Notes under the pieces: model-generated
The model's input: only the letters and a program-made list of their open reading frames with translations
The model's database searches: none
Told to the model about the DNA's origin: nothing
In this document: one piece after another, positions 41,359 to 50,584 of the stretch
Position numbering within the stretch: position 1 is the stretch's first letter
Layout of the letters: each line of letters begins with the position of its first letter
Translations under genes and position numbers: made by a program
Assembly: GCA_051162045.1 (NCBI GenBank)
Contig: JBISDI010000023.1
Direction: 5' to 3' (one strand)
Length of the DNA stretch: 64,000 nt
DNA from: Anaerozeibacter quisquiliarum
GTDB lineage: Bacteria > Bacillota > Clostridia > Christensenellales > Aristaeellaceae

Positions 41359-41748
41359 ATGAGCAATTTTCTGAACCCGACCAGCATGTCGTTGCTGGAG
41401 AAGAAGATGGACGTGGTCTGGATGCGCCAGCAGGTGATCTCGGACAACATCGCCAACGCCGCGACGCCGGGTTACAAGCGCAAGACGCTGGAGTTTGAGT
41501 CGCTGCTCGAGGGCAGCTTGAACGGCGCGAGCGGGAACAGGCGCGCGATGGAGGAAGCGGTCAATGAGGTTCAGCCCCGCGTCGTCGAGCATCGGGACAC
41601 GACCGCGCGCGAGGACGGCAACAATGTCGATGAGGATTTTGAGAACGTCGAGATGGTGCGCGCGTACACCGAGTACAGCTACCTGATGACGTCTCTCAAT
41701 GCCCAGGTTCGCCGTATGAAATACGTATTGACAGAGGGGCGTGGATAA
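41359..41748 (+). CDS. flgB: Flagellar basal-body rod protein FlgB
   Basis: 129 aa proximal rod subunit, exported by the flagellar type III apparatus. The N-terminal rod motif ISDNIANAATPGYKRK is present. ATG 41359 has GGAG 8 nt upstream; the upstream open frame is not used. It is the first gene of the flagellar operon, in the order flgB-flgC-fliE usual in Firmicutes. Confidence 0.93.
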   Translation: MSNFLNPTSMSLLEKKMDVVWMRQQVISDNIANAATPGYKRKTLEFESLLEGSLNGASGNRRAMEEAVNEVQPRVVEHRDTTAREDGNNVDEDFENVEMVRAYTEYSYLMTSLNAQVRRMKYVLTEGRG

Positions 41749-41750
41749 CG

Positions 41751-42185
41751 ATGGCATTCATGAGTTCATTGGACATCTCAGGCTCTGGCCTGACCGCGCA
41801 GAAGTTAAGGATGTCGATTGTGGCGCAGAACCTCGCCAACGCCGACACCACGCGCACCGAGGCCGGCGGACCCTACCGGAGGAAGCTCGTGGTGCTGTCC
41901 GAGCGCGAGGGGCGCAGGGACTTTGCCGGCGCGCTGAGCGCGGCGTCCGAGCAGGTAAGGGGCGTGCGCGTCGAGGAGGTGCTCGACGACGAGGACGACT
42001 TCCGCGTGGAGTACGACCCGACGCATCCGGACGCCAACGAGGAAGGTTACGTGCAACTGCCCAACGTCAACACGGTCGAGGAAATGGTGGACATCATGTC
42101 GGCGGCCCGGATGTTCGAGGCCAACGTGACCGCGTTTAACGCCATGAAGGGCATGGCGCAAAAGGCCCTGGAGATTGGGAAATAA
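41751..42185 (+). CDS. flgC: Flagellar basal-body rod protein FlgC
   Basis: 144 aa. Rod motif IVAQNLANADTTRT near the N-terminus and the helical C-terminus ANVTAFNAMKGMAQKALEIG typical of FlgC. It starts 2 bp after flgB. It assembles with FlgB into the proximal rod. Confidence 0.94.
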   Translation: MAFMSSLDISGSGLTAQKLRMSIVAQNLANADTTRTEAGGPYRRKLVVLSEREGRRDFAGALSAASEQVRGVRVEEVLDDEDDFRVEYDPTHPDANEEGYVQLPNVNTVEEMVDIMSAARMFEANVTAFNAMKGMAQKALEIGK

Positions 42186-42206
42186 AAAACCCACACGGAA
42201 GCGAGC

Positions 42207-42527
42207 GTGAAGCACATGCCACTGGATCCGATTCGCATCGCTCAGTTGCTCGGCGGCGCGATGAGTCCCCAACAGGTCACCCCCGCGAATCCCGCGGCCT
42301 TAAGCGGCCCCTCCTTCGGCGACACGCTGATGCAGTCGCTTTCCGACATCGCCAAGACCCAGTCGGCGGTACAAAGCGACGCGGTCGCCTTGGCCACCGG
42401 CAAGTCCGACGCACTGCACAACATCACGATCAACGCCGCCAAGGCCGACCTGGCGATTACCACCGTGGTGTCGCTGCGTAACAAGGCGCTCGAGGCGTAC
42501 AACGAGATCATGCGGATCACCCTCTAG
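42207..42527 (+). CDS. fliE: Flagellar hook-basal body complex protein FliE
   Basis: 106 aa. The C-terminal half (ITINAAKADLAITTVVSLRN then KALEAYNEIMRI) is the conserved FliE region that connects the MS ring to the rod. A GTG start at 42207 with GGAAG 5 nt upstream is favoured; ATG 42216 is possible. Confidence 0.92.
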   Translation: MKHMPLDPIRIAQLLGGAMSPQQVTPANPAALSGPSFGDTLMQSLSDIAKTQSAVQSDAVALATGKSDALHNITINAAKADLAITTVVSLRNKALEAYNEIMRITL

Positions 42528-42572
42528 GAGCACAACCGGCCGAGGCGCGGCGATTACGCAGATTAGAGGGAT

Positions 42573-44168
42573 ATGATGGACTTTTCTATCTCGGGCATGT
42601 TCAAGAACATCGGCGCCTACTTCGGCAGGATGAGCAAGGGGAAGCGGCTGACGCTGCTCGGCGTCGCCGGCCTCCTGATTGTGGGCTCCATCGCGCTGGC
42701 CCGCTATTTGAACGATGCCTCCTACATCATGCTGTACCGCGGGTTGTCGCCCTCTGAAGGCGCGCAGGTCGTACAGATTCTGGATGGCGCGGGCGTCGAT
42801 TACCGCTTGCAGAGCGACGGGTCGATTCTGGTGCCGAAAGAGGACGAGGCCAGGCTCAAGATGCAATTGGCGGCGAACGGCCTGCCCAACAGCACCTTGG
42901 GCTATGACTTGTTTTCGGGCCAGAGCGACCTGATGAGCACCGACTACGAAAAGAAGCAGTTCCTGATCTTCCAGCTGCAAGACCGGCTGCAGGCGGCGCT
43001 CAAGACGCTGACCGGCGTCAAGGACGCGATCGTCACGCTCAACGTGGCCGATGAAAGCGCGTACGTACTCAAGAGCGAGGTGCCCGAATCCTCGGCGTCG
43101 GTCGTGCTCCACCTGTACGGCTACGCGGACATCGGACAAAGGCAGATCAAGGGCATCGAGGCGCTGGTAACCAAGAGCGTGCCGGGCCTCAAGGCTATGA
43201 ACGTCACCATCGTGGACGGCGAGGGCAATGTGCTCAACGACCAGTCGCACGACCTCGGCGCGGGCCAGACCGACGCCCAGATCGAGGCGATCGACAAGGT
43301 CAACAAGGCCTACGAGGACAAGATCACCCGCTTCCTTGAGCCGGTGTTCGGTGTGGACAATGTGAGCGTGTCGGTGAGCGCGCAGTTGAGCTTCGACAAG
43401 AAGACGACCGAGCAGACGACCTACACCCCGGTCGTAGGCCAGACCGGCATCATCGCGCGCCAGCAGAGCGACCGAACGAGCACCAACGGCGGGGTCGTGG
43501 TCGGCGGCGTGGCGGGCACCGAGGCCAACGTAGGGGTACCGACCTATCCCGAGCGGGAAGGCGACGAAGACAAGGACACCAGCGCCACCGAGCGCGTATC
43601 GACCGACTTCCTGATAAACCAGGTGATCGAGAGCGCGCTCGACAACGGCGGCAAGATATTGGACATGACGGTGTCGCTGATGATTAACGGAAAGGATGTC
43701 GCGCAGGAAGTGCTGACCAAGTACCGTGACATGGTGGCCTACAGCGTGGGCATCCCGCCCGAGAAGGTGTTTGTCACCAACGCCGAATTCCTGAAAAAAC
43801 CCGAGCCGCCTTCCGCGCCCGCGGTCATAGAGGAAACGCCGGTCTACGTGCTGGGCCTGCTGCCGTTGACGGTTTCGCAGCTGATCCTGTACGGCGGGAT
43901 CGGGCTGTTCGGACTGATTTTGCTGCTGATCCTGCTCGCGCTGTTGCGGCGCGGGCGCAAAAAGAAAAAGCCGGAGAACGCGGAGCGGCAGGGGCTCGAA
44001 GCGATCCAGAAGGGCGTGCAGCCGTCTACCGCCAACATCCCCGATGAGATCGTGCTCAGCGAGACCCGCGAGCAGGGCCTCAAGCGCCAGGTTCGGGAGT
44101 TCACCGCCGCCAACCCCGAGGTCGTCGCGACGCTGATTCGCGGTTGGATGAAGGAGGACGGCAAGTGA
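42573..44168 (+). CDS. fliF: Flagellar MS-ring protein FliF
   Basis: 531 aa. Two membrane segments (about residues 27-46 and 430-455) flank the ring-building YscJ-like and FliF domains; the cytoplasmic C-terminus binds FliG. It forms the base on which the switch and export gate assemble. ATG 42573 or 42576 could be used. The stop overlaps the fliG GTG start. Confidence 0.94.
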   Translation: MMDFSISGMFKNIGAYFGRMSKGKRLTLLGVAGLLIVGSIALARYLNDASYIMLYRGLSPSEGAQVVQILDGAGVDYRLQSDGSILVPKEDEARLKMQLAANGLPNSTLGYDLFSGQSDLMSTDYEKKQFLIFQLQDRLQAALKTLTGVKDAIVTLNVADESAYVLKSEVPESSASVVLHLYGYADIGQRQIKGIEALVTKSVPGLKAMNVTIVDGEGNVLNDQSHDLGAGQTDAQIEAIDKVNKAYEDKITRFLEPVFGVDNVSVSVSAQLSFDKKTTEQTTYTPVVGQTGIIARQQSDRTSTNGGVVVGGVAGTEANVGVPTYPEREGDEDKDTSATERVSTDFLINQVIESALDNGGKILDMTVSLMINGKDVAQEVLTKYRDMVAYSVGIPPEKVFVTNAEFLKKPEPPSAPAVIEETPVYVLGLLPLTVSQLILYGGIGLFGLILLLILLALLRRGRKKKKPENAERQGLEAIQKGVQPSTANIPDEIVLSETREQGLKRQVREFTAANPEVVATLIRGWMKEDGK

Positions 44169-45178
44169 AGCCAAGAGGCAAAAACACGGAAATGATCCGG
44201 AAGGCCGCGACCGTGATCTTGTCACTGGGCGTCGATTACGCGTCGCAGGTGTTCAAATACCTCCGTCCCGATGAAATCGAGCAGATCACGCTGCAAATCG
44301 CGACACTCGACAACCTGTCCTCGACCGTGGTCGAGACCACGATGGAGGAGTTCTACAACCTGTGCATCGCACAGAAGTACATCACCGAGGGCGGCTTTGA
44401 GTATGCCAGGGCCATCCTCGAAAAGACGATGGGGCCAACCGGCGCGGCCGGCATTTTGGAGAAGATCGCGCGCTCTTTGCAGACGCGGGCGTTCAGCTTC
44501 CTCGCCGAGGCCGACGCCAAGCACCTGCTGAGCCTGATCCAGAACGAGCACCCGCAGACGATCGCGCTGATCCTGTCGTACTGCCAAGCCGACCAGGCGG
44601 CGGACATTTTGGGCGAGTTGCCCCCAAACGTGCAAATGGACGTGGTCAGCCGCATCGCCACGATGGACAGCACTTCGCCCGAAGCGGTGCGCGACGTCGA
44701 GCGCATCATCGAGAACAAGCTGTCGATCAGCGAGTCGATCGGCATCGCCGAGATCGGCGGCACCAAGTACATGGCGGGCGTGCTCAACCTGGTCGACCGC
44801 GGCACCGAGAAGTACATCATGGAGGAGCTGTTCAAGCAGGATCCGGCGCTGGCCGAGGAGATCCGCAACCGCATGTTCGTGTTCGAAGACATCACCACGC
44901 TCGATCCGATCTACATCCAGCGCTTCCTGCAGGATGTGAACAGCAACGACCTGCTCATCGCGCTTAAGGGCTGCACGCCCGAGGTCAGCGAGGTGTTCTA
45001 CGCCAACATGTCGTCGCGGCTCAAGCAGATGCTTGAGGAGGAGTCGAAGTACCTGCACGGCGTGAAGCTGTCCCAGGTCGAGGAGGCGCAGCAGAAACTG
45101 GTATCGATGGCTCGTGCGCTTGAGGAATCGGGCGACATCATCATCAGCCGCGGGCGGAAGGATGAGATCATTGTCTAG
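44165..45178 (+). CDS. fliG: Flagellar motor switch protein FliG
   Basis: 337 aa. FliG N, middle (NEHPQTIALILSYCQADQAA, the EHPQ motif) and C-terminal torque domains with the charged helix region (MFVFEDITTLDP). The start is GTG 44165, overlapping the fliF TGA, with AAGGAGG 7 nt upstream. It transmits stator force to the rotor. Confidence 0.95.
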   Translation: MKPRGKNTEMIRKAATVILSLGVDYASQVFKYLRPDEIEQITLQIATLDNLSSTVVETTMEEFYNLCIAQKYITEGGFEYARAILEKTMGPTGAAGILEKIARSLQTRAFSFLAEADAKHLLSLIQNEHPQTIALILSYCQADQAADILGELPPNVQMDVVSRIATMDSTSPEAVRDVERIIENKLSISESIGIAEIGGTKYMAGVLNLVDRGTEKYIMEELFKQDPALAEEIRNRMFVFEDITTLDPIYIQRFLQDVNSNDLLIALKGCTPEVSEVFYANMSSRLKQMLEEESKYLHGVKLSQVEEAQQKLVSMARALEESGDIIISRGRKDEIIV

Positions 45179-45896
45179 GCTGGTCAAGGGAAGCTTCATC
45201 AACGTGGGGCAGTCGTTCGACTACCGCCCGGCGCCTGAACAGCTGCCGGTGCTGTGCGCGCAAACCGAAGACGGGGCGGAGGACGAGCGGGCGCAGCTCG
45301 AAAACCTGCGCGCCGAGCTCGACCGCGACCAGCGCGCCATGCGCGAAGGCATGCGCCGCGAGGCCGAGGCGATCCGCGCCGAGGCCGCCGAGCAGGGTTA
45401 TCAGGCGGGCTACGAGCAGGGCCGCGCGCAGGCGCTCGAGGAGAATGGACGCTCGCTCGCCGAAATCAAGCGATTGGCGCAGGAGATTGAGCGCGACCGG
45501 CAGACGCTCATCGCGCGCGAGGAGCAGAACCTGATCGATCTGGCGCTTGAAATCGCCCGCAAGGTGGTGGCCGACCGGATCGAGCGCGACGACGAGGCTT
45601 TTGTGCGCATCTTCCGCCAGGCGGTCGAGGGGTTGTCCGACCAGAAGACCGTGCAGCTGACGGTGTCGCAGCAGGACATCGAGTTTGCCACCGCACACGC
45701 GCAGCGGCTGTGCGAGATGGTGCGGGACGCCGAGAAGCTGACCTTGCGCGTGATCGAGGACGTCCCGAAGGGCACCGTGATCGTGGATACCGACGACGTG
45801 CGCATCGACGCCAGCGCGCACAGGCAGCTCGAGGCGATCGAGCAGGCGATCGAAGACGCCCGGTACGCGGGCGAAACCGAGGAGGGGGAGGCTTGA
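45162..45896 (+). CDS. fliH: Flagellar assembly protein FliH
   Basis: 244 aa. A long coiled-coil, charged N-terminal half (about residues 40-120, with YQAGYEQGRAQALEENGRSL) precedes a C-terminal FliH/HrpE domain that binds FliI. It regulates the export ATPase. The start is either ATG 45162 or TTG 45171; the TTG has better ribosome-site spacing. The gene overlaps the end of fliG and, by 4 nt, the start of fliI. Confidence 0.88.
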   Translation: MRSLSRLVKGSFINVGQSFDYRPAPEQLPVLCAQTEDGAEDERAQLENLRAELDRDQRAMREGMRREAEAIRAEAAEQGYQAGYEQGRAQALEENGRSLAEIKRLAQEIERDRQTLIAREEQNLIDLALEIARKVVADRIERDDEAFVRIFRQAVEGLSDQKTVQLTVSQQDIEFATAHAQRLCEMVRDAEKLTLRVIEDVPKGTVIVDTDDVRIDASAHRQLEAIEQAIEDARYAGETEEGEA

Positions 45897-47200
45897 CACT
45901 TGCACGCTGCCGCCGGGTGGTGAAAAACAGCCAGCCGATCCGTCACTGCGGCAAGATCGACAAGGTCGTCGGCATGGTGATCGAGAGCACCGGGCCTACC
46001 GTTGACATCGGCACGATGTGCCGCGTGTACGACGCCCGCAACAGCGGCTACTCCTACGCCGAGACCGTGGGCTTCAAGGGTGACCGCGTGCTGCTGATGC
46101 CCTTCGGCGACCTGGCCGGCGTGGTCAAAGGCAGCGTGGTGGAGTCGACCGGCGACGTGCTGCGCGTACCGGTGGGCAACGGCCTGATCGGGCGCGTGAT
46201 CGACGGGTTCGGGGAGCCGATCGACGGCGCGGGCCCGATCGACTTCGACCGGCGTTATCCGGTGCTCAACATACCCTCGAACCCCTTCGACCGGCCTCGG
46301 ATCGACGAGCGGATCGGCATCGGTGTGCGCCCGATCGACGCGCTGCTCACCTGCGGCAAGGGCCAGCGCATGGGCATCTTCTCGGGTAGCGGCGTGGGCA
46401 AGAGCACGCTGCTCGGCATGATGGTGCGGGGCGTGACCGCCGACGTCAACGTGGTGGCGCTGGTGGGCGAGCGCGGGCGCGAGGTGCGCGACTTCATCGA
46501 GAAGGACCTGCAGGCGGAGGGCATGGCGCGCTCGGTGCTGGTGGTGGCCACCAGCGACCAGTCGGCCATGATGCGGCTCAAGTGCGCGCTGACCGCCACC
46601 ACGATCGCCGAATACTTCCGCGATCAGGGCAAGGACGTGCTGTTGGTCATGGACTCGCTGACCCGCTTCGCGATGGCGCAGCGCGAGATCGGCCTGGCGG
46701 TCGGCGAACCGCCGGTGGCGCGCGGCTACACGCCCTCGCTGTACGCGCTGATGCCAAAGCTGCTCGAGCGGTCGGGCAAGTTCGCGCAGGGCTCGATCAC
46801 CGGCTTCTACACCGTATTGGTGGAGGGCGACGACACCAACGAGCCGATCTCCGACACCGTGCGCGGCATACTGGACGGCCACATCGTGCTCTCGCGCGCA
46901 ATCGCAATGCGCAACCAGTATCCGGCGATCGACGTGCTGGCCTCGATCAGCCGTTTGATGAGCGAGATCGTGCCGCCCGAGCATCAGGCGCTGGCCTCGC
47001 GGATGCGCCAGGTCATGTCGGCCTACAACGAGAACGCCGACCTGATCAGCATCGGGGCCTACAAAACGGGCAGCAGCGCGAAGATCGATCACGCGATCGC
47101 CAACATCGACCGGATCAACGCCTTCCTCGCGCAGGGCGTAGACGAGCGCGTGACCTTCGAGGAGACGCTTGCGCAGATGCAGGCGGTGATACAGCAATGA
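45893..47200 (+). CDS. fliI: Flagellum-specific ATPase FliI
   Basis: 435 aa. F1-beta-like ATPase with Walker A GSGVGKST, Walker B LLVMDSLTRFA and the GEPPVARGYTPSLYALMPKL segment of FliI. It energises export of flagellar subunits. No ATG precedes the conserved region; TTG 45893, with GGAGG 7 nt upstream and overlapping the fliH stop, gives the normal length and N-terminus (TLARCRRVV). Confidence 0.95.
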   Translation: MTLARCRRVVKNSQPIRHCGKIDKVVGMVIESTGPTVDIGTMCRVYDARNSGYSYAETVGFKGDRVLLMPFGDLAGVVKGSVVESTGDVLRVPVGNGLIGRVIDGFGEPIDGAGPIDFDRRYPVLNIPSNPFDRPRIDERIGIGVRPIDALLTCGKGQRMGIFSGSGVGKSTLLGMMVRGVTADVNVVALVGERGREVRDFIEKDLQAEGMARSVLVVATSDQSAMMRLKCALTATTIAEYFRDQGKDVLLVMDSLTRFAMAQREIGLAVGEPPVARGYTPSLYALMPKLLERSGKFAQGSITGFYTVLVEGDDTNEPISDTVRGILDGHIVLSRAIAMRNQYPAIDVLASISRLMSEIVPPEHQALASRMRQVMSAYNENADLISIGAYKTGSSAKIDHAIANIDRINAFLAQGVDERVTFEETLAQMQAVIQQ

Positions 47201-47667
47201 AGCGGTTCAAGTTTTCTCTGGACAAGGTGCTGTCCTACGACGAGTATGTGAAAAAGCGCGAGACCGACGTCCTCGGGCGGTTGCAGACCGAATACCGCGC
47301 GATTGAAGCGCGGCGCGACGCGGCGGTTCAGGAGGATCGCGCGGTCAAACGTCAGTTCCTGCTCGATTGCGAGAGGGGACAAACCGCGGCCAAGGCGGTG
47401 GCGACGGCCCGATACATCGAGGAACTCAAGCGGCGCATCGAGGATATAAACGTTCAGCTGACGCGCCAGGCCGAGAAGGTCGAGGCGCAGCGCCAGAAAT
47501 TGATCCAGGCGGCCCGGGACGTGCAGGTGATCGAGAATTTGCGCGACCGGCGCTACAAGGGTTATCAGGCGGCCCAGGTAAAGTATAACGAACGGTTCAT
47601 CGAGGGGTTCGTGTCCAACAGGATCGCGCGCGACGCGGAGGAGGTAACCCATGGTATCGAAGGTTAA
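47197..47667 (+). CDS. fliJ: Flagellar export chaperone FliJ
   Basis: 156 aa, almost entirely alpha-helical and coiled-coil (RFKFSLDKVLSYDEYVKKRE at the start). FliJ sits in the FliI hexamer like the F1 gamma stalk. ATG 47197 overlaps the fliI stop (ATGA). The 3' end overlaps fliK by 17 bp. Confidence 0.88.
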   Translation: MKRFKFSLDKVLSYDEYVKKRETDVLGRLQTEYRAIEARRDAAVQEDRAVKRQFLLDCERGQTAAKAVATARYIEELKRRIEDINVQLTRQAEKVEAQRQKLIQAARDVQVIENLRDRRYKGYQAAQVKYNERFIEGFVSNRIARDAEEVTHGIEG

Positions 47668-48958
47668 CCCGCTGCCGATCCGGCCGCCCACGGCTACGAA
47701 CGGCACGGAAGCGGCGTGCGAGCCGGAGGCGGGCTTTGGAGCGGCGGTCGATCAGGCTTTTTCCCGAATCAGGCCCTCGCGCGCCAAGGGTGCGAAGCCG
47801 GGCGACGCAGCGCGCGACGGGGACGAACCGGGTGCGCAGGCCGCGCAGGCCGGACTGATCGCATCGGCGGCGTGCCAAGCCTACTTGGCCGCGCTGACGG
47901 CGCAGCCGATGGCAAAGCCGCCCGAGGTCGCGGAGCAGCCGGCCGAGGTCGTCGCGCAGGGGACGGCCGCGCCCGCACAGCAAGACGTTTCGGCGGTCGC
48001 GGTTCCGTCGGCGGAAGCGGGCGCGATGCCCATTGGCGTCCAAGCGGCGGCGCAGCCGGCCGAGCGGCGCGCGGCGTTTGAACTGCCCTCGGACATAGCG
48101 CACACCGCAGAGCGGCCCGAGGCGCGCCAGACCCCGCAAGCCTCGCGGGCCGTTTCGGTCGAGCCGATGGCGACGCCCGTAGAAGCGGCCGCCCGGGCCG
48201 CCGCGCAGGTTCCGGTCGAGGCGGCGCGGGCGGTTCCGCTCGAGGCGGCGCAGGCGGTTCCGGTCGAGGCGGACACGGCGAAGAGCGCGCCGGCCGCGCC
48301 CGAAGCGGAGCCCATCGCGGGCCGCGCGCCCGAGGAGCCTGCGCGGGCGCATCGTTCGCGCGCAGCGAAGGCGGATGCCCCGCACCAGGCGCGGGCAGAG
48401 CGCGCGCAGCGGGACGAAGAAGTGCCGCAAGCCGGGCGCGCGCTGCCGGCGAGCGGCCGTGCGGAGCCGGACGTCGCCCAGGCCGCGCGGGCCGCGCCCG
48501 CGCAAGGCGCGCGCGCGGCGGCGGAACCCGACGCCGCGGCGCAGGTGGCGCGCTCGATCCCGTCGGCGCTTCGGCGCGGGGAGACCCAATACCGGCTGAG
48601 GCTGCGGCCGGAGGGGCTGGGCGAGGTGGAGGTGTCGATCAGCGCCCGCGAGCGCACGCTGGGCCTGACGATCCGCACAGCGAACGAGGATGCGCGCGCG
48701 CTGATCGCGAGCCAGCTCGGGGAGCTTCGGCGGGAGTTGGTCGCAAGCAACTACGAGTTGGGCAACGTGAACATCGAGGTTAGCGCAAACGGACAGAACG
48801 GGGCCGCGTTCTCGGCTTTCGCCGAGCAGGGCAGGCGCGACGCGCAGCCGGGGTTCACGGGCGCATCGTCCGGCGCCGGCGGCATGGAAGGCGACGCGGA
48901 GCTTAGGCAGATTCGGGAGGCCTATGCGCGCGCGGGCGCGATTATGTACCGGATATAG
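47651..48958 (+). CDS. fliK: Flagellar hook-length control protein FliK
   Basis: 435 aa. A long Ala/Pro/Glu-rich, low-complexity N-terminal region (to about residue 300) with short repeats such as EAARAVPLEAAQAVPVEA acts as the molecular ruler. A compact C-terminal Flg_hook domain (YRLRLRPEGLGEVEVSI, ANEDARALIASQLGELRREL) makes the export switch. The expanded Ala-rich region is typical of high-GC genomes. Confidence 0.9.
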   Translation: MVSKVNPLPIRPPTATNGTEAACEPEAGFGAAVDQAFSRIRPSRAKGAKPGDAARDGDEPGAQAAQAGLIASAACQAYLAALTAQPMAKPPEVAEQPAEVVAQGTAAPAQQDVSAVAVPSAEAGAMPIGVQAAAQPAERRAAFELPSDIAHTAERPEARQTPQASRAVSVEPMATPVEAAARAAAQVPVEAARAVPLEAAQAVPVEADTAKSAPAAPEAEPIAGRAPEEPARAHRSRAAKADAPHQARAERAQRDEEVPQAGRALPASGRAEPDVAQAARAAPAQGARAAAEPDAAAQVARSIPSALRRGETQYRLRLRPEGLGEVEVSISARERTLGLTIRTANEDARALIASQLGELRRELVASNYELGNVNIEVSANGQNGAAFSAFAEQGRRDAQPGFTGASSGAGGMEGDAELRQIREAYARAGAIMYRI

Positions 48959-48970
48959 GAGGCGATGACC

Positions 48971-49387
48971 ATGGACGTGGCCGGCATCGGTTCGCCCAGC
49001 AACCTGGTCGTCCCGGGGCGGGAGGACAAGACGGCAAACATGGGGAAGTCCGAGCTTAAGATGAGCGACTTCTTCAAGCTCATGGTGGCGCAGTTGACCA
49101 ACCAGAGCATGTACGACAGTGTGGACAATTCGCAGTTCATGTCCCAAATGGTGCAGTTTTCGACGCTGTCGCGGATGGAGGAGATGACGAACGCGTTCCA
49201 GGGCAACCTCGCGGTGTCGATGATCGGCAAGCAGGTCGCCATCGCGGACAAGGACGAGTACAATCGGGAGAACGTAATCCAGGGCGAGGTCACTCAGGTC
49301 AATTACCAAGGCGGCAAGCCCTATGTGATGGTAAACGGCCAGTCCTACACGCTCGATCAGGTGAGCGTGGTGCGCGAGAAGACATGA
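48971..49387 (+). CDS. flgD: Flagellar hook capping/assembly protein FlgD
   Basis: 138 aa, the short form with only the conserved N-terminal FlgD domain (DFFKLMVAQLTNQSMYDSVD, VQFSTLSRMEEM) and a short C-terminal beta extension. It scaffolds hook polymerisation. ATG 48971 is 8 nt after AGGAGG; ATG 48965 is too close. Confidence 0.92.
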   Translation: MDVAGIGSPSNLVVPGREDKTANMGKSELKMSDFFKLMVAQLTNQSMYDSVDNSQFMSQMVQFSTLSRMEEMTNAFQGNLAVSMIGKQVAIADKDEYNRENVIQGEVTQVNYQGGKPYVMVNGQSYTLDQVSVVREKT

Positions 49388-49433
49388 CGGACAGGCAATC
49401 GGTACGACCCAGGCAAAGAATGGAGGATGCACC

Positions 49434-50300
49434 ATGCTTCGATCGATGTATTCGGCGGTTTCCGGCCTTCGCGGCCATCAGACGATGCTCGACGTCATCG
49501 GCAACAACATCTCAAACGTCAACACCGCCAGCTTCAAAAGCAGCCGCGTGATCTTTTCCGACATGTACTACCAGACGCTGGCCGCGGCCTCGACGCCCAC
49601 GGCGACCGTCGGCGGTTCCAACCCCAAGCAGATCGGCTACGGCTCGCAGGCCACGCGCATCGACGTGATTACTACCCGCAGCAGCTACCAGATGACCTCA
49701 CGGCCGCTGGACGCCTACATCTCGGGCGAGGGATACTTCGTCGTGGAGAACCCCCAGGCCAACTTGGAATACACCCGCTTGGGCGCGTTTACGTTTGACA
49801 CGGTTCCTACCGGCGCCAGCACAACCAGCGCCTTGAGGGGCCGCCTGCTGGACACCGAAGGCAACTTCGTCAGGGGTTGGGCCACGCCCCAAACAGGCGC
49901 TGGACCTTTCGCGGCCCCGACGAGGATTGAGATCAATGACTTTGAAACCTACACCAACGTCACGATCGCGCCCGACGGAACGATCACGGGTATCAAGAAG
50001 GGCGCCAACCAGCCGACCACACTCGCGCAAATCGCCGCCGCGATGTTCCAGAACTCGGACGGCCTCGAGCAGACCGGAAACTCGCATTACGTCGAGTCGA
50101 ACAGCTCCGGCGCGCCCATCTTCGCCCCTCCCGGCACCGGTTCCGGCGTCCTGGTCACCGGCGGCCTGGAGACCTCGAACGTCGACCTGTCGAAGGAGTT
50201 CTCCGACATGATCGTGGCCCAGCGCGGCTTCCAGGCCAACGCGCGCGTGATTACCACGTCCGACCAGGTGCTCGAGGAATTGGTCAACATCAAGCGGTAA
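49434..50300 (+). CDS. flgE: Flagellar hook protein FlgE
   Basis: 288 aa. N-terminal motif SAVSGLRGHQTMLDVIGNNI with NVNTASFK, a central GEGYFVVEN segment and a C-terminal NVDLSKEFSDMIVAQRGFQA helix, all shared by hook and rod proteins. The position after flgD and before flbD identifies it as the hook. It is a compact hook protein, comparable to Bacillus forms rather than the larger enteric ones. Confidence 0.9.
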   Translation: MLRSMYSAVSGLRGHQTMLDVIGNNISNVNTASFKSSRVIFSDMYYQTLAAASTPTATVGGSNPKQIGYGSQATRIDVITTRSSYQMTSRPLDAYISGEGYFVVENPQANLEYTRLGAFTFDTVPTGASTTSALRGRLLDTEGNFVRGWATPQTGAGPFAAPTRIEINDFETYTNVTIAPDGTITGIKKGANQPTTLAQIAAAMFQNSDGLEQTGNSHYVESNSSGAPIFAPPGTGSGVLVTGGLETSNVDLSKEFSDMIVAQRGFQANARVITTSDQVLEELVNIKR

Positions 50301-50335
50301 TCTACACGAAACACCACCCTCGAAGGAGCACATCC

Positions 50336-50581
50336 ATGATTAAGCTGACCAAGCTAAACGGGGACGCCTGCTACCTGAACCCGGGGCTGTTCGAGATGAT
50401 CGAGACGGTGCCCGATACCCTGATTACGATGGCCAACGGCCGGAAGTACTACGTGCGCGAGTCGGCTGTGGTCGTGACGGAGCGCGTGGAGGCCTATCGC
50501 GCCCACGTACTCGCACGCGCGCGGGATCTGCCCCACCTTGCCTGGGAGAGCGCGCTACCGCCAAGCTTTGAGGAGGAGTAA
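50336..50581 (+). CDS. flbD: FlbD family flagellar protein (SwrD-like)
   Basis: 81 aa. The pattern IKLTKLNGDACYLNPGLFEM then TLITMANGRKYYVRES is characteristic of the FlbD/SwrD family found after flgE in Firmicutes. SwrD raises motor power in B. subtilis. It starts 35 bp after flgE with AAGGAG upstream. Confidence 0.9.
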   Translation: MIKLTKLNGDACYLNPGLFEMIETVPDTLITMANGRKYYVRESAVVVTERVEAYRAHVLARARDLPHLAWESALPPSFEEE

Positions 50582-50584
50582 TCG